From: Torymus aiolomorphi
Taxonomy: Eukaryota; Arthropoda; Insecta; Hymenoptera; Torymidae
Assembly: GCA_036365515.1 (NCBI GenBank)
Contig: CM070875.1
Location: 3,755,001 to 3,819,000 of the forward strand
Length of the DNA: 64,000 nt
Reading direction: 5' to 3'
Positions within the stretch are counted from its first letter, which is position 1. Each line of letters begins with the position of its first letter. The translations under genes were made by a program, and so were the position numbers. This document shows positions 48,261-64,000 of this stretch, piece after piece. A model generated the notes under the pieces. The model was not told the DNA's origin. It did no database searches and saw nothing but the letters and a program-made list of their open reading frames with translations.

Positions 48261-48346
<86 letters not shown>
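48261..48346. repeat. (CA)n microsatellite
   Basis: About 43 perfect CA units. Confidence 0.97.
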
Positions 48347-48349
<3 letters not shown>

Positions 48350-48723
48350 CGCCGGTGGGCATTAACTAGATAAGCGCATTTTCGGCTATTCGAACGTGTT
48401 GTAGTTGAAAGTAAGAGTTGCTTTTTATATGAGGAGGGAGAGAGAGAGAGAGAGAGAGAGGCGAGTTATGAGGAGGGCAGGTTTGTTGCCGGGGCTGATT
48501 TATTTGATCTGATACAAATCATCGGGTTAGAGAGGTGTAAGTAGAGAAGCTTTCTCGTTCCTTCTTCTCTTACCTTTTTTTCCAGATAGAGTTTTTTGGT
48601 TTCGCTATTAACGGATGTTTAATACAACTTTTCGCCATATAATATCGATTTTGGAGGAAGGGGGCTATTTATAGGCGGTAAGGATTTTAAAAATATTTCA
48701 TTGCGAGAGCGGCCTGGAAATAG

Positions 48724-48845
<122 letters not shown>

Positions 48846-49486
48846 ACATCTCTCGGAAAATCGATAATTGAACGCGGGGAACTAACGGCGAGGGGATGAG
48901 AAAAAGTTGACACGCCGCGATTCAACTTCTACAAACCGCCATGGACGCGAGTCAATCCGCTTCCTCGCGTTCCCGCACGCACGCACACATACACACACAT
49001 TTAGATATAGTTTTATCACGCGTGTGGCAAATAAGATTAGAACATTATCGGCGGTGATTTATCCGCGCGATCGACGACACGACACTGCGTGTGGGTTGCT
49101 TCCTTTTTTTCTCGGGGCGCGCGCGCGGTCCTTGTAACGATGACACACTGACACGGTAAATCATGTCCGGCTGCTGCGCTACTACACTGCCACCGCGTGG
49201 GGGACGAGGAAGAAGAAGACTTTTTACGAAAAGGGAGACTGCAGCACACGCACGCGTATGTGTCTGTGTGTCTGTATACATATATATAGGGAGGGGGAGA
49301 GATGTATCAATCCTGGGGAAAACACATTAGTCATGTGGTTTTTGCGCCTGCCGTGCGGAGTTATATAAATTTTCGTTATTATCGCGTCGCAGGATGAGAC
49401 GGAAGAGGGAGAGGAGAAAAAGTCTGCAGGCCGCACACGTATACGAAATTTCCGTCACGCCCATGTATATATAAACATATAACGTG

Positions 49487-50489
49487 CACTGAGAGAAATG
49501 TTGTAGTAAAATTTATTATAAACATAAGAAAAATTACTATATTTTGTAGGAACGGAGGGACAAATCGAAATTATAACAATTTTTGCTATGCAACATAGTA
49601 ATTTTTATGAATGACCTTAAATTTCAAAAAATTAAATTTTTTCTCGTTCTTCCTGTTTTCAGAACTATTTTCAGACTCTAATCATACAATATTTAATGTG
49701 AAAATAAATTAAAATGAGAAATAAAAATATTTTTTTTACGAGCATTGGGATCGAACCTGCAACCTTCACCGCGGCAATCGGACGCGCTAACCACTTACCC
49801 AAATAGGGTTCTTGAGTGTAAAATTTTGGAACTTGTACATGTCAAACCATCGATTTCAAGAAAATTTCAGATAATATTAAATAATGACAATAAATAACTT
49901 TGATAACACAAAGAAACTTATCATTAATGTGCATAATATAAAAATAAAATAATTGAAGTAAGGTTTTGAATATTTTGTAAACTTAAAAGCAAGACAAAGT
50001 GAAATTCCCGTAGAAACATAACCTCAATCAGACACGTGGGCGCCTTGATCTGCACAGAAAGTACTAATGTTGTAGCAATTTTTACTATGTTGGATAGCAA
50101 ACTTTCTTATGGCCTGTAGCAATTTTTGAATGTGGCACTTTTTACTATATTTATAGTAATTTTTAATACGCTACAAAATAAAATTTATACGCTACAAAAT
50201 AAAATTTAAACGCTACAAAATAAAATTTATATTCTATTCTAATAAAAATTAAAAGCATACATTTTAAATTTTATTATATCACAGTTTTTGCTATGTGTAT
50301 AGCAATTTTTCTTTTATTTCGTAATACTTTCTAATCAGCAACTGTCATAAAAATTACAAGAAATTTTGTAATTATTCATACAATTATAATAAAAATGCAG
50401 CATAAAGTGTATTTGTCTCACCCTTCCTATACTTTATAGTAATTTTTATTACAGTTATAATAAAATTTACTACAACATTTTTCTCAGTG
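49487..50489 (-). mobile_element. CACTG-end element with tRNA-like segment, about 1.0 kb
   Basis: Left end cactgagagaaatgttgtag and right end ctacaacatttttctcagtg form inverted repeats of about 35 bp (with one base inserted). TG lies on both outer sides. The interior is AT-rich with repeated tagtaattttt/aaaattactata motifs and three direct copies of acgctacaaaataaaattta at 50168-50229. A minus-strand tRNA-like segment lies at 49739-49808. It is closely related in plan to 57421-58186 (shared acaaaattttggaactg and cataacctcaatcagacacgtg). Confidence 0.85.
49739..49808 (-). repeat. tRNA-like segment, copy 3
   Basis: The minus strand reads gggtaagtggttagcgcgtc for the A-box region and gcaggttcgatcccaatgct for the B box, at normal tRNA spacing. 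The 5' and 3' ends do not form a good acceptor stem. Confidence 0.6.
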
Positions 50490-51675
50490 TGTATAACCGA
50501 CACTTCGTTATACTAACACCCGTAAGCGGCTGCATCAGCTAATCGAGTGAAATTACATAAATAACGGTATCGGGGTCGCATCTGCGCTCTAAGATCCTCA
50601 TCAGCCTCATCTCTCTCTCCCTCTTGGGTGTAAAAAAGGAACGGAAAAGAAGTGAAGAGCTAGAACGGCGGTGTGCCGCGTGCAGCTCGAACTTTTAATT
50701 AACTCGCGCGAGTTAACTCGACGTTAAAAACTTGGTCCAGCGTATCCGATAACCCGCCGCCCGCAGCTCACCCATAATAACCTCTTCTCCCGACTCTCCA
50801 GCCGCTCCTGGACAAAGAACCTCCGCGAAAAATGCACCGCGCAGCCGCCTATATATAATACGTATACCTATATACACGCGAAACGTTAATCCGCCGGAGC
50901 GTAATGAAAAAGCTGAGCGCGATCCGCTCGTTTATTACGGCGAGAAAGAAGTAAGGCGGTCGCGACGGCATCGGCAGAGGAGGCATAAATGAAGCAGCCT
51001 CTACGGTCGATGCCAGTAGTACAGCCGTATAAATAGTCCGACCGCGGTGGGGGAAGCCAGTCCGTTTTCTTGGATGCGCTTTTGCGACGAGAGGTATAGT
51101 ACAGGCGGTGTATAGAAGGAGATATAGGTGAGTATATATATACCTATATAGCAAGACGCGCGCGAACGAGGCTATATACTTATGACAATTAAACAATCAC
51201 GTACATATACGCACTTCGTTACTTGGAAGAAGGCGTCGCTGTAACAAAGAAAACAATTTACCCTATACGCTATAACTTCGGATAATAAAACCATTAGCCC
51301 GGTAAAACTAGTTGTAGCAGCTCAGGGCCCGCCTGTGCGTTGTCAATTAAAGAACCTGCACTTAAGCGCCCATACGGAGTAGTAGTAGTAGTAGTCGCCT
51401 TGTAATTACGGGCAGCTCGCGCTGTGCATATAGTTTACTGAGCGCTCGCTCGTAGATATATGTATATATATATATATATATGCACACATACAGCGTAGCC
51501 AAGGTTGCTCCGGAACGCGATATGACACTCTACTCTGCGTAAGAAACTAGGCGAACTCTTATAACCGTAAACCTGAACTTTCCTCACTGTACATATATAA
51601 CTTCCAAATGGAGGATAATAGATGCAAATGCGTTTACACTCTGCGAATCGACGGTATAAAAAGTGCAGTGTGCAT
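50490..51675. other. Non-coding stretch
   Basis: CG-rich then TATA-rich. A (GTA)n run of 5-6 units sits at 51378-51395 and a (TA)n run at 51464-51480. No exon or element recognised. Confidence 0.45.
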
Positions 51676-52662
51676 ATATCTGTGACTTCACGGAAAAACC
51701 ACGTAAGTGACATGTTTTTCAAAATAGGTTTTATACCTTAATTCTTATCTTCGAACAGTCCTCTATCACGTAATCGTCAAAGAAATTACGAAAGGGGGCC
51801 CTCGTTGTCTTGAATCAACACACGGAAAAACGCTATGACTCCATTTTTTTCAACATTTTCCCGAAATAACTATGTATCTCCGGTTTTTTTTAGAACAACT
51901 CCCGAAAAAACCACATAACTCCACTTTTTTTAGAATGATTCCCGGAAAAACTATATAACTCCACTTTTTTCATCGAATATCCTGGAAAAATGGGTCTGAA
52001 GTTTGCAACGTTGGAGTGCAACGAAATAATAAAAAAAATGATTTTACTTCAAGTTTATACTAATTAATATTAATTTTTCACGTGGATTTAGTATTTTATA
52101 GTATAAAATAACTTTATAACAGAGGTTTAGATAATAGTTCCATTATTTAATAATTTTATTTAATTGAAAAAAATTATTTCGTTGCACTCCAACGATGCAA
52201 ACTTCAGACCCATCTGGAAAAACGATACAACTCCACTTTTCCGATAAGAGAGACAGACGTTTTTTATTCTTATAAGTGTACCATAGCGACGTAGCTGTAT
52301 TAGAAAGAGTACACACATTTTCCTCTACAAGCTTCCGTGACCAATAGTTGATATTTATCATGTATAGTTACCTCAAAAACAATATAATTACCATTGAGCC
52401 CGGAAAACCCCCTAAACTCCACTGAAATTTTTTTTCCCGGAATAACCATATAAGTGAAAGTCGTTTTCTAAGACATAAATGCTATTTGTTCTAGTTACTA
52501 TGGTAATAAATATGTTATTTAGATTAGTATTCATCTAGATGCAGTGCTGCATTTAATCTCACTTGTCTTGATTTAAAACACCGATGCGAAACTAAAAACT
52601 CGATTTACTCGATATCACGAAAAGTGGAGAAAAGTGGTTATTCCTGGAAGCCACAGATATAC
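51676..52662 (-). mobile_element. Inverted-repeat element, family A, copy 2 (split by a nested insertion)
   Basis: Reverse-orientation copy of 4897-5650. The left end atatctgtgacttcacgga and the right end tcctggaagccacagatata are again inverted repeats. After subtracting the nested element and its duplication (about 231 bp) the length is about 756 bp, matching copy 1. Sequence identity is visibly high across long stretches, such as the region around ctagttactatggtaa near 52490. Confidence 0.85.
51991..52212. mobile_element. 222-bp MITE with 9-bp target duplication (Mutator-like?)
   Basis: Perfectly symmetrical outer ends tgggtctgaagtttgc and gcaaacttcagaccca extend to an inverted repeat of about 40 bp (gttggagtgcaacgaaata and its mirror). 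ctggaaaaa occurs on each side (51982-51990 and 52214-52222). Family A copy 1 has this site once, which confirms an insertion. A 9-bp duplication with long inverted repeats is typical of Mutator-like elements; that assignment is inference. Confidence 0.88.
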
Positions 52663-53133
52663 GGTGCTGCACTGCACTGACATATAAATCAGAGTTTCAC
52701 CTCCCACGTAGAATATACGTATATATATATAGAGCTAATTCGAAATTCCCGTCGCGCGCGCACAGCGCTACATTTAAATACTCTCTCTCTCCCTGGAGAA
52801 GCAATTTAAATCCTCGCTCGTCCTCGAGAAAATACTCGCGACTGGGTCTGTTTACGCGCTTGGAATCGCATTAGACGCCACCGTCGCCGTTGCTCATACG
52901 AAAATTCCGCGGCCCGCTTATATATACATTACCTATCGCGTAAGTACATCACACGCGTCTCGAGTACGCGCGGCTCGATTATTATATTCCTCGCGGGGAT
53001 ATCCAACTCGGCACGTGTACAGAAACGCGCGCGCGCCAGTTCACGCCGCAAATCAATCTTGCGAGAGATAGAGAGAGAGAGAGAATGGCTCACGCGTGTG
53101 TATACATGTGTGAGTAGTAGCTACAGCTAACGA

Positions 53134-53135
<2 letters not shown>

Positions 53136-53197
<62 letters not shown>
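53136..53197. repeat. (AG)n microsatellite
   Basis: About 31 perfect AG units. Confidence 0.96.
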
Positions 53198-53199
<2 letters not shown>

Positions 53200-53467
53200 C
53201 GGAGCAATCATGTGCGCGAGCCGAGACTCGCGTGACTCGCGCGAATTTCCATCAGTGCGGAGTAGCCTCGTATCTGTGCCTGTGTGCGGGTGTATGTATA
53301 TAGGTACGTACACGCTTTCTTTCTTCTTTCGCAGCAACGTTTTTGGGAATTGATTTCCAACGAAGTCGTTAATTTTATATAGTTACACAAACACACACGT
53401 TTTTCAACGGTTGAACGTGCGTGCGTGTGTGTGTGTGTGTGTGTCGACGGCTGAGAGGAACAAAACA

Positions 53468-54084
53468 CTATCTTGGCTCGCGTTTTGATAAACCCTTATT
53501 TCGGGGTGAGCTCCGAAAAATCCTCTATTTCGGCACGCGTTTTGAAAAATCCTCTATCTCGAATAAGACTTGTTCTTCTCAAGTTTTGTAGTGGCAGCCC
53601 TGCACGATTGTAAAAGGCGATTTAACAATATAATACAAATAAAATATTCATGAACTTTCAACTAATAATAGAAATTAAATATTCATGAACCGCGACACAC
53701 TTGCGCTCCGTTGTGTTATAAATGTATATGTCATTTTACAAAGTTTGAAGTTTACATTTAAATATCTCACTGAGTGATATTCAAATTAATTTTGAAAATC
53801 ACATATTTGAAATGACATTCGATGAGATATTTAAATATAATCTTTAAACTATGTGTAAAATGATATACAATTATACAACGGAGCGCAAGTATGTCGTGGT
53901 TCATACGTATATCAGATTTATATTATTAGTTATAAGCAAATCTTCTTTTAAAATCGTGCAAGTCTGCCACTACAAAATTTGAAGAAACAAAATCATGTCC
54001 AAGATAAAGGGGGTTTCACAACACGTGCCGAAATAAAGGGTTTTTCGACGTAAATAAGGTTTTTCAAAGCGTGAGCCGAGATAG
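53468..54084. mobile_element. Foldback palindrome, about 617 bp
   Basis: The left end ctatcttggctcgcgttttg and the right end caaagcgtgagccgagatag are imperfect reverse complements, and the arms (about 300 bp) pair to a centre near 53780. The outer part of each arm carries tandem variants of aaaatcctctatttcggcac, an arrangement seen in foldback (FB-type) elements. Non-coding. Confidence 0.8.
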
Positions 54085-54757
54085 CGTTTTCATCCTCTCA
54101 GCAGTCGACACAGTATTTAACTACATAGTTCGTGTAACGTTACAATGCCGATTTCTTCCGGGAGAATCCTCTTTTACATACGCGACATGCTATAGCTGCT
54201 GCCATACCATATACCACGCCGCTGCCGCGTTTGATTTCGTGCCAAGCCCGGCTGACTCGCGACCGAGCTTAACCATATAACGCAGGTCGTCGCTGCCAGA
54301 ATCGCCATATGATATATTTACGCGGCTCCGAAGCAGAAGACCAAGAAGTTATCGCGCGCCACACTTAACCCCCCGCGCGCGAACAATAACCCTAAAACTT
54401 TCATTGTCTCTGGGAAAAAAGAATTCGCACGCACCCTCTGTGTAAAAACGCGGAACCGATCTAAGATAATACACGCGTAAATCGTAACGGGTACTTACTA
54501 TACGTATACGCGCACTATACTGCACGGACGTGTAATATTCATACCGCGGCTTAGCACTTCGGTGCTGCTGCTGGCACTGGCGCTTGAAACGATAATGCAC
54601 ATCTGGGAGTTTGAGCGCGAGATGGAGATGTTCGTTTTTACTGGCGCGCACGGGAATTGGATATGAAGAGCTGTAGAGAGTATAGATACTCTACACGCTA
54701 CTGCAGTATAGTATACGGGAGTAGTAGCAGTGAGCGGCTATATATATATAGCTAGAG

Positions 54758-54761
<4 letters not shown>

Positions 54762-54796
<35 letters not shown>

Positions 54797-54877
54797 GAAA
54801 CGAATGCGTGCGCGCGAGATTGATCAGTTTGCAGTGAATCGTGAGAATGTTGGGTAATCACTGTGTTGGATCGTTTG

Positions 54878-54916
<39 letters not shown>
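54762..54916. repeat. (GA)n and, 86 bp later, (CT)n: an inverted microsatellite pair
   Basis: (GA)n at 54762-54794 and (CT)n at 54881-54916 could pair as a hairpin around 86 bp. Confidence 0.9.
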
Positions 54917-54919
<3 letters not shown>

Positions 54920-55093
54920 AGAGATCAGCACGATCATGTTCTGCAATTTCATTGTAATTGTATTGTATCTAAATTTTGTATAGACAACTGCCTCGTTGAA
55001 CTGCGTATTTTAAACTGTGAATTTTTCTTATTTATTATTTTTATTTGTATATCTATGTAGTCATTCCACTAGGTTTACGTTCTTTAGGTTTAA

Positions 55094-56710
<1,617 letters not shown>

Positions 56711-56856
56711 TACCGCGCGACGAGATATCTTTAAATCTTTGTGGTAAAGGCACGTATATAGTGTCATAGATCTGTGTAGGTGGAATTTCTATGTAAAGGC
56801 GTTGACTAAATTGAACCAAAGGGCCATAGTTAAATAAATTTTATCAATCAATCAAT

Positions 56857-56860
<4 letters not shown>

Positions 56861-56917
<57 letters not shown>
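56861..56917. repeat. (CT)n microsatellite
   Basis: About 28 perfect CT units, preceded by (CAAT)n at 56846-56860. Confidence 0.96.
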
Positions 56918-56920
<3 letters not shown>

Positions 56921-57420
56921 GGAGGTGGATGTTGTTTATTATGATTAAAGTGGCCTGACAGAGTGCAAAGATTGGATGATGACGTTGTCGATGGTTGAGT
57001 ATTTACTATAGTAATGAATTTTAAATATGACATATTCAATGACAAAAAGTATGACAATATATTTTTTTTTAACGAAGTACGTTATTCTGCAAAAAATATT
57101 TTCTATTTTAGTCATGATATCAAATGATCTTAGGTGCCATATATAAATACATAAATAACTGCTACTCGAAAAGCATTACACATTAAACTATAACGTATCA
57201 GTCGAACAGATTTGACCTGCTGCCTCAAAGCAATTTGTATATATCACGCCTTTCAGCTGCTCCTCAAAAGCGCACGTGTGTGCTCCTTCGATTCATTGGC
57301 CCCTTACGTCGCTCCCTCTCTCTTTTTCCCTGCCATTTTACCAGCTCAAAAATAAACAATTCTATTCTCTCGCAAAGTGCACGACGCGCGCTATTTTTAC
57401 AGCGACTTTATATCAACCTG

Positions 57421-58186
57421 CACTGAGAAAACTGTCGTAGGAAAATTTACTGAAAAGCTAATAAAAATTACTATTTTTTATAGCAACGATGGGATATCAT
57501 GGAAATTTAGGTACTTTTGCTAACTAATATAGTAATTTTTGTAGCCAAGCTTAAACTTAAAAAAAATTGATTTTCATGATTTTATATCTATAGGATACCT
57601 AATATTTATACAATATTTAATATATTATTAATTAAATTTAGCTATATAAGAAATAAATAAGGAAATAAAAATTTTTTTTTTACGGTGGTTGTGTATTCGA
57701 ACCCTGGACCCTCCGCACGCTAGGCAGACGCGCTAACCTCTTACCCACGTGAGCTTCTTGAGTACAAAATTTTGGAACTGATACATTGGCTACCTTCGCT
57801 TACGAGAGAACTTTGATGATTATTTGATAGCAATAAATAACTATGATAATATAAAGAAATAACTCATAGCTCACCTGCACAACGTAAAAATAAAACAACT
57901 GAATCGATATTGTCAATGTTTTTGATAACTTAAAAGGAAGATAATCTCAAATTGCGGGAGAAACATAACCTCAATCAGACACGTGCTCCCGGCGTGCACG
58001 CAATAAGTACTACATGTAGAGGGCACTTTTTGCTATGTGTAGTAGTAAAAATTATTAAGATACCTTGTAAATATTCCTGAACTATAGCAAAATTTTTTAT
58101 AATTTGCTTATATCCCCGCGTTGCTATCAAATATAGTAATTTTTGTTAGTTTTTCAGTAAATTTTCCTACGACAGTTTTCTCAGTG
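57421..58186 (-). mobile_element. CACTG-end element with tRNA-like segment, 766 bp
   Basis: Left end cactgagaaaactgtcgtag and right end ctacgacagttttctcagtg are perfect inverted repeats of 20 bp that continue imperfectly for about 60 bp (gtaggaaaatttactgaaaa). TG lies on both outer sides. The interior shares several blocks with 49487-50489, including the tRNA-like segment and cataacctcaatcagacacgtg. Non-coding. Confidence 0.87.
57681..57752 (-). repeat. tRNA-like segment, copy 4
   Basis: The minus strand reads gggtaagaggttagcgcgtc (A-box region) and ccagggttcgaatacacaac (B box). The spacing is tRNA-like and a T/A run follows. Most similar to copy 3. Confidence 0.6.
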
Positions 58187-61051
<2,865 letters not shown>

Positions 61052-61647
61052 TTCCTCGCGATATATAGTGAGAATGTAATTAAGGTATTAAGTGCCGCGC
61101 TCTCTCCGGCTGTATAATAATTATGCAGGCGGGGAATTTACTTTCGCGCGCTTGATTCGAGAAGTGTGTAAGTAAAAGAGAGTACCTATAGTAGGGCGAC
61201 TAGAAAGAAAGAGAGAGAGAGACAGATAGAAAGGGTTGCGCGCGCGCGAGGAGACGTCAAGGATCATTGACCTCTTGCCGGCGGTCTGAATTTCAAGCGT
61301 TAGGGAAGAAAAATGGAGGAAGCGAGGGCGGAGGTGGGAGGGATAAGAGCTCCTAGCGCACGCGGAATATCATATAGACGACGACGATGGCGCCGGCGAC
61401 GAGAAAAAAATTCTCTCTCTCTCTCTCTCTCTCACGCCCTTTTGAAATTGAAAATTCCCAGTCGAACGTCTGGCCGTCGTCGCCGTCGCTTATTCTCTTA
61501 TACCATAATGGACGAAGAAGAAGAAAAAAAAATAGAATCATCCCTAAATCTTGTCCGCGGGGCAGCTCTTATGAAAAATGCCCCACACTCGAGCGCCAGA
61601 TATCTGTAGATAGTTAAGGCAGTGTAACGACTCGAATTTGAAATTAA

Positions 61648-62091
61648 GGTGGTTCCCTGGAGAGACAGACAGCTTTGAGCGAGAGAGATAGAGAGTACAC
61701 GCTGGCGCGCTGAGCATACATAACACTCGAAACATATCAAGTTCTGCGAAAGCGATATTTTTAAGAAGCTCTATTTTAATAATGAAACGATGAATCTACT
61801 TCATTCTTGCGCGAAAACATTCCTTATTATATATTCTATGTGTACATGAAATTTCAAGGCTGACTTGAATCTAGTTGCTTAGATATTGTTGTAAACAGAT
61901 ACATAACGCGACAGTTTCGATATATATAGATATATCTCCCATGTAATCAATGTAACTTTACACAGCAATTACTCAGAAGCTAAACGATAAAATGCTCTGA
62001 AATTTAGATATGACATTCGTTATGTCTTTATTGACCTACGTATGTAATTTCAAGTATGTGTTGAATCAACTCTGATCTCCAGGGAACCACC
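61648..62091. mobile_element. TTAA-flanked MITE, 444 bp (piggyBac-like)
   Basis: Left end ggtggttccctggagagaca and right end tctccagggaaccacc form inverted repeats (16 bp nearly perfect). TTAA directly flanks both (61644-61647, 62092-62095). The interior is AT-rich with loosely mirrored blocks such as aatgtaactttacaca. Non-coding. Confidence 0.85.
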
Positions 62092-62096
62092 TTAAG

Positions 62097-62968
62097 GGTG
62101 TACGTTATTACGGCGATCACGGCGCCGTTTGATCGAAAACGGAACAATTTCGAGACGTTTCGTAATGTGCGTAAATCATTTAGGAACGTTCCGAAATATT
62201 TTCATTTCGGAACGGAGCAGAACACGGCGATGCAAAAATAAACTACAAAAGTTATACCGTATTTCATGTTTCCATTTATAAAAGAGAAATTAACGTGATT
62301 AATATAAATAACTGTAAATAATAGAACAATAGGTATTACTGTCTCAATGGGTGAAGCCCATTTTCTTCTTCAATTATAACTCTATTAAGAGAACTTATCG
62401 GTGTTTTGTTTAATGGATAAATGGACAAAGCCCATTTTCTTCTTAAGACACTAAGCAGCGGCAAAACCCGCCGCTCGTTCTCTTAACAGTGCTTTAATTG
62501 AAGAAGAAAATGTGCTCATCCATTTTCTTCTTCAATTATAACCCTATTAAGAGAACTTATCGGTGTTTTATTTAAAGAAGAAAATGGGCAAAGCCCAAAT
62601 GAATGTTCATTTATAGTTAGACAAATTCGTTAACAGTTAAGTCATGAATCGTTTGAATAAACAATTCAAATCTAATTGTTAATGAATTTGTCTAATTATA
62701 AATGAACATTTCATTTGTCCATATCGAAACGTCTGTTTGTTAACAGTAAAGATTTTCTTTTCTCTGTGAGCTAAGAAGAGAACGAGCAGCGGCAAAGCCG
62801 CCTATTAAGAGAACTTATCGCGTCTCAAGAGACTAGGAAGAGAATGGGAAGCGTTTTTTATTCGAATTTTTAAATTTAAATTTTCGAAAATGAATTTCGG
62901 AACACTTCCTTTTATATTTGCCATATCGGAACGGCACGACCGACGGCGCCGTAATAACGGACTACACC
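62097..62968. mobile_element. Inverted-repeat element adjoining the TTAA MITE, 872 bp
   Basis: Left end ggtgtacgttattacggcg and right end cgccgtaataacggactacacc are inverted repeats, with a further ggcgccg just inside each. The interior repeats ttcttcttcaattata plus ctattaagagaacttatcgg at about 62360-62410 and 62520-62565, with a third partial copy near 62800. It also holds a smaller palindrome (about 62604-62715, atgttcatttata mirrored by tataaatgaacat). No target duplication is visible. Non-coding. Confidence 0.72.
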
Positions 62969-63289
62969 AAAAGTGCGGCGTTTTCTCCAGTTAATAAAAA
63001 TACCTTAAAGACACGCTTCACACAGAGAGACACACACAGACACGGGCGATAGAAAGATTTCTATAGCGCTCCGAGTGAGGGTCCGAGGGGAAATTGGGGC
63101 TGAGCAAAGAGACTCGACGACTACTGCTATGCGCTGCCGGCCTGCCACTGCTGCTGCTGCTTCTGCTGCTGTATAAGAGATATAACTCAACCCCGGGCGG
63201 CCGCCGGCCAGAGTCCGCTGGTGCACAATGGCCAACGAGAACAAGGACACAGCGCCGGCGACTCTTTTTCTTTTTCTTCTTCTTCCACG

Positions 63290-63324
<35 letters not shown>

Positions 63325-63718
63325 GTAAAGTCCCTAACCTTTCAGCGCAGACTGCACTATTTTCTAGCTCTCCTCTTTTTTTTTGTTGGGGGGGGGGGGC
63401 GCGCTAACTTGCGATTCACAAACACACACCCACACATACATACATACATACATACATATAGCAATTTAAGAAGCTTCGGCTGTTTACTTTGTAATACAGG
63501 CGTTTTTCTTGCGCGTGATTTTTTTTTTTACATCTAGAAGAGCTGTGACTTCTTTTTTATTGTTTTTTTTCTCTCTCGCTCTTTTTCGAGTACAAAAAAG
63601 ACTTCGACGCTCACGCTCGCGCGCTTTGTCGGGCTGCAGAAGCTGACTACTCCGTTCCCGAAATAGAAAATCGATTTTTTGATATTTGCAGTAAGGGGAA
63701 GAGCGCGCGCGCGCGCGC

Positions 63719-63719
<1 letters not shown>
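62969..63719. other. Non-coding stretch
   Basis: CT-rich, with a (CTG)n run around 63145-63172, C and G homopolymers (63290-63300, 63388-63400) and (CT)n at 63301-63324. A 147-codon plus-strand frame is a simple-sequence artefact. Confidence 0.45.

Positions 63720-63785
<66 letters not shown>
63720..63785. repeat. (AG)n microsatellite
   Basis: About 33 perfect AG units, preceded by a (GC)n block at 63703-63718. Confidence 0.96.
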
Positions 63786-63788
<3 letters not shown>

Positions 63789-64000
63789 TTTTATCGAATC
63801 TTGCTACAGGGCAGCGACGGCGGCGCAAAGGAAACGTGTGTCTTATGTAACTCGCCGGAGAAAATGTCGCCGAGATTTATATGAATCTCGAGCATGCTAT
63901 GAGGAACCGTAATGTTGTATTTTAAAGCAAAAGCGCTATAAATCTCTCGTGCTTCACGCGCTAATAAACTCGTGTGTATAGAGCGCTCGAATTTTATAAG

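Noticed and set aside
63094..63537. 147-codon plus-strand ORF and a possible 5' exon on the minus strand near 63004
   Set aside because: The ORF consists of CTG, CT and G-run translations; the minus-strand donor (gtattt) is weak and nothing coding precedes it.

Overview
This is eukaryotic, almost certainly insect, genomic DNA. It has spliced exons with GT/AG borders, very dense dinucleotide microsatellites, a mariner transposon and many small inverted-repeat elements. CpG is abundant, with CG-rich stretches throughout, which suggests little CpG methylation. The mix of CG-rich spacers with long (GA)n, (CA)n and (TA)n tracts resembles parasitoid wasps (Hymenoptera, Chalcidoidea), but that is an impression and the sequence does not prove it.

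The only host gene I can support is syntaxin-1A (Syx1A), the neuronal plasma-membrane t-SNARE, on the minus strand at 484-6124. Five consecutive coding exons are present (6124-6050, 4747-4565, 3398-3325, 2356-2219, 594-484). Their splice phases match perfectly and together they give about 194 residues, from the Hb helix of the Habc domain to the end of the SNARE motif. The transmembrane exon must lie left of base 1. The N-terminal exons (N-peptide and Ha helix) were not found, so they lie beyond base 64000 or in a very short exon I missed. If they lie outside, 6125-64000 is one intron of at least 57.9 kb.

The rest (about 6.1-64 kb) has no convincing host coding sequence. It holds microsatellites and a rich collection of transposable elements: (i) a complete mariner with an intact 357-codon DD34D transposase (20444-21737); (ii) short elements with CACTG...CAGTG ends (16.6, 34.4, 43.9, 49.5, 57.4 kb), two of them carrying tRNA-like segments, plus two related incomplete elements (34.8, 38.5 kb) that also carry them; (iii) TTAA-flanked inverted-repeat elements (29.5, 44.7, 61.6 kb), one containing a 120-bp tandem array rich in YY1/Pho-like ATGGCGG motifs; (iv) large foldback palindromes (31.9-33.6, 53.5-54.1, 55.3-56.7 kb), the last with arms of about 30-bp subrepeats and a core of further tandem repeats; (v) two inverted copies of a ~755-bp element (4.9 and 51.7 kb), one split by a 222-bp element with a 9-bp duplication.

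Nothing here looks like an operon or a multi-gene system. The interest lies in the repeat biology of a probable giant intron of a core synaptic gene, and in repeats placed directly against Syx1A splice sites.
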